A stretch of DNA of 64,000 bases from Bradyrhizobium sp. CCBAU 53338 (GTDB lineage Bacteria > Pseudomonadota > Alphaproteobacteria > Rhizobiales > Xanthobacteraceae): the NCBI RefSeq assembly GCF_015291665.1, contig NZ_CP030048.1:2604001-2668000 (forward strand), read 5' to 3'. Every line of letters begins with the position of its first letter. Position 1 is the first letter of the stretch. Shown here piece after piece: positions 63,127 through 64,000 of this stretch. Below the pieces are notes generated by a model that saw only the letters and a program-made list of their open reading frames with translations, ran no database searches and was not told where the DNA came from. A program made the position numbers and the translations under genes.

Positions 63127-64000
63127 TCAGGAGGAACGCTTGAGCACCACCCGCTCGATCCTGCCGACCACCACGAGGTATGCGATCGCCGCGACCAGCG
63201 CGTTGATGCCGACGAACACCAGGGCGCCGTTGAAGGATTTGGTCGCGGCCACGATGTAGCCGATCACGATCGGCGTGGTGATCGAGGAAAGGTTGCCGAA
63301 GGCATTGAACAGGCCGCCGGAGACGCCGCCGGCCTCCTTGGGCGAAGTGTCGGAGACGACAGCCCAGCCGAGCGCGCCGATGCCCTTGCCGAAGAAGGCG
63401 AGCGCCATGAAGCCGACCACCAGCGCCTGGCCGTCGACATAGTTGCAGGCGATGATCGACATCGACAGCAGCATTCCGCCCACGATCGGTATCTTGCGCG
63501 CCATGGTCAGCGAGCCGGTCTTGCGCAGGATGACGTCGGAAATGATGCCGCCGAGCACGCCGCCGATGAAGCCGCACAGCGCGGGCAGCGTCGCGACGAA
63601 GCCGGCTTGCAGGATCGACAGGCCGCGCTCCTTGACCAGGTACACCGGGAACCAGGTCAGGAAGAAATAGGTCAGCGTGTTGATGCAGTACTGGCCGAGA
63701 TAGACGCCGAGCATCATGCGGTTGGAGAGCAGCTGGCGGATATGATCCCACTTCGGACCGGAATCCGCTGCGCGTTCGTCCTTCAGATCGTTCTTGGGCG
63801 CGTCGAGATCGACCAGCGCGCCGCCGTCCTTGATGTAGTCGAACTCGGCCTCGTTGATCGAAGGATGTTCTTTCGGTCCGTAGACGGTCTTGATCCAGGC
63901 GAGGCCCATGATCACGCCGAGCCCGCCCATCACGAAGAACACGTAGCGCCAGCCATAGTCGTGGGCGATCCAGGCCATCAACGGCGCGAAAATCACGGTG
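63127..64000 (-). CDS. MFS permease of the glucarate/galactarate type (5' partial)
   Basis: The 291 visible codons are the C-terminal two-thirds of a major facilitator of the anion:cation symporter family (GudP/GarP-like); the start lies beyond the window. FFLTWFPVYLVKERGLSI, GFIGGVLGGIISDVILR and ALGWAVVSDTSPKEAGGVSG are family features. Position next to the LysR gene and kdgD-gudD supports aldarate uptake. Confidence 0.85.
   Translation of the reverse strand, partial: TVIFAPLMAWIAHDYGWRYVFFVMGGLGVIMGLAWIKTVYGPKEHPSINEAEFDYIKDGGALVDLDAPKNDLKDERAADSGPKWDHIRQLLSNRMMLGVYLGQYCINTLTYFFLTWFPVYLVKERGLSILQAGFVATLPALCGFIGGVLGGIISDVILRKTGSLTMARKIPIVGGMLLSMSIIACNYVDGQALVVGFMALAFFGKGIGALGWAVVSDTSPKEAGGVSGGLFNAFGNLSSITTPIVIGYIVAATKSFNGALVFVGINALVAAIAYLVVVGRIERVVLKRSS

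Overview
This is a 64 kb chromosomal window from a high-GC alphaproteobacterium. Gene content points to Bradyrhizobium or a close relative: a growth-pole-ring-like giant coiled-coil protein, a TrxR-like ferredoxin-NADP reductase, 2,3-diaminoglucose lipid A genes, an MctP-type permease with its sensor kinase, a CtrA box, and dispersed Bradyrhizobium-like repeats. No rRNA, tRNA, CRISPR array, prophage or intact insertion sequence was found.

Left part (0-13 kb) is envelope glycan synthesis. An O-antigen ligase-like protein (cut by the window edge), a 4,6-dehydratase, a GT4 glycosyltransferase, a 4-reductase and a WecA/WbpL-type initiating transferase resemble the UDP-QuiNAc / O-antigen initiation module of rhizobia. 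A UPF0104 membrane protein, manC, a GnnA/GnnB-like pair for diamino-sugar lipid A, and murJ follow. From 13 to 31 kb come c-type cytochromes, a DUF1127 gene behind what looks like a leader-peptide attenuator, an orphan molybdopterin oxidoreductase subunit, a Cys/Met PLP enzyme, a CHRD protein, a hybrid histidine kinase with an ETR1-like ethylene-binding domain, thiD, a LpxH-like phosphatase with a glycosyltransferase, a threonine/serine dehydratase, a metacaspase-like protein and an MFS permease.

From 31 to 44 kb are a dipeptide epimerase, an mlaEFD lipid-transport operon, a small lower-GC patch with a VapBC-like toxin-antitoxin pair and an unknown gene, and a carboxylate-uptake module: DUF3311 small protein, SSS permease, SSS-domain hybrid kinase and LuxR-type regulator. 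From 43.4 to 49.2 kb lies a 1905-residue repeat protein built on 11-residue periodicity, read away from an intergenic region that holds a perfect TTAA-N7-TTAA CtrA box. An Hpt protein is on the other side of that region.

The right part (50-64 kb) holds a 2Fe-2S ferredoxin, a thioesterase, the TrxR-like FNR, several secreted or membrane hypotheticals, and a minus-strand aldarate pathway: permease, LysR regulator, kdgD, gudD, semialdehyde dehydrogenase, garD and an enolase-superfamily dehydratase. Together these would take glucarate/galactarate to 2-oxoglutarate.

Best candidates for something not yet described are the leader ORF plus antiterminator/terminator upstream of the DUF1127 gene (13.77-13.98 kb) and the ETR1-like kinase (20.9-22.9 kb).
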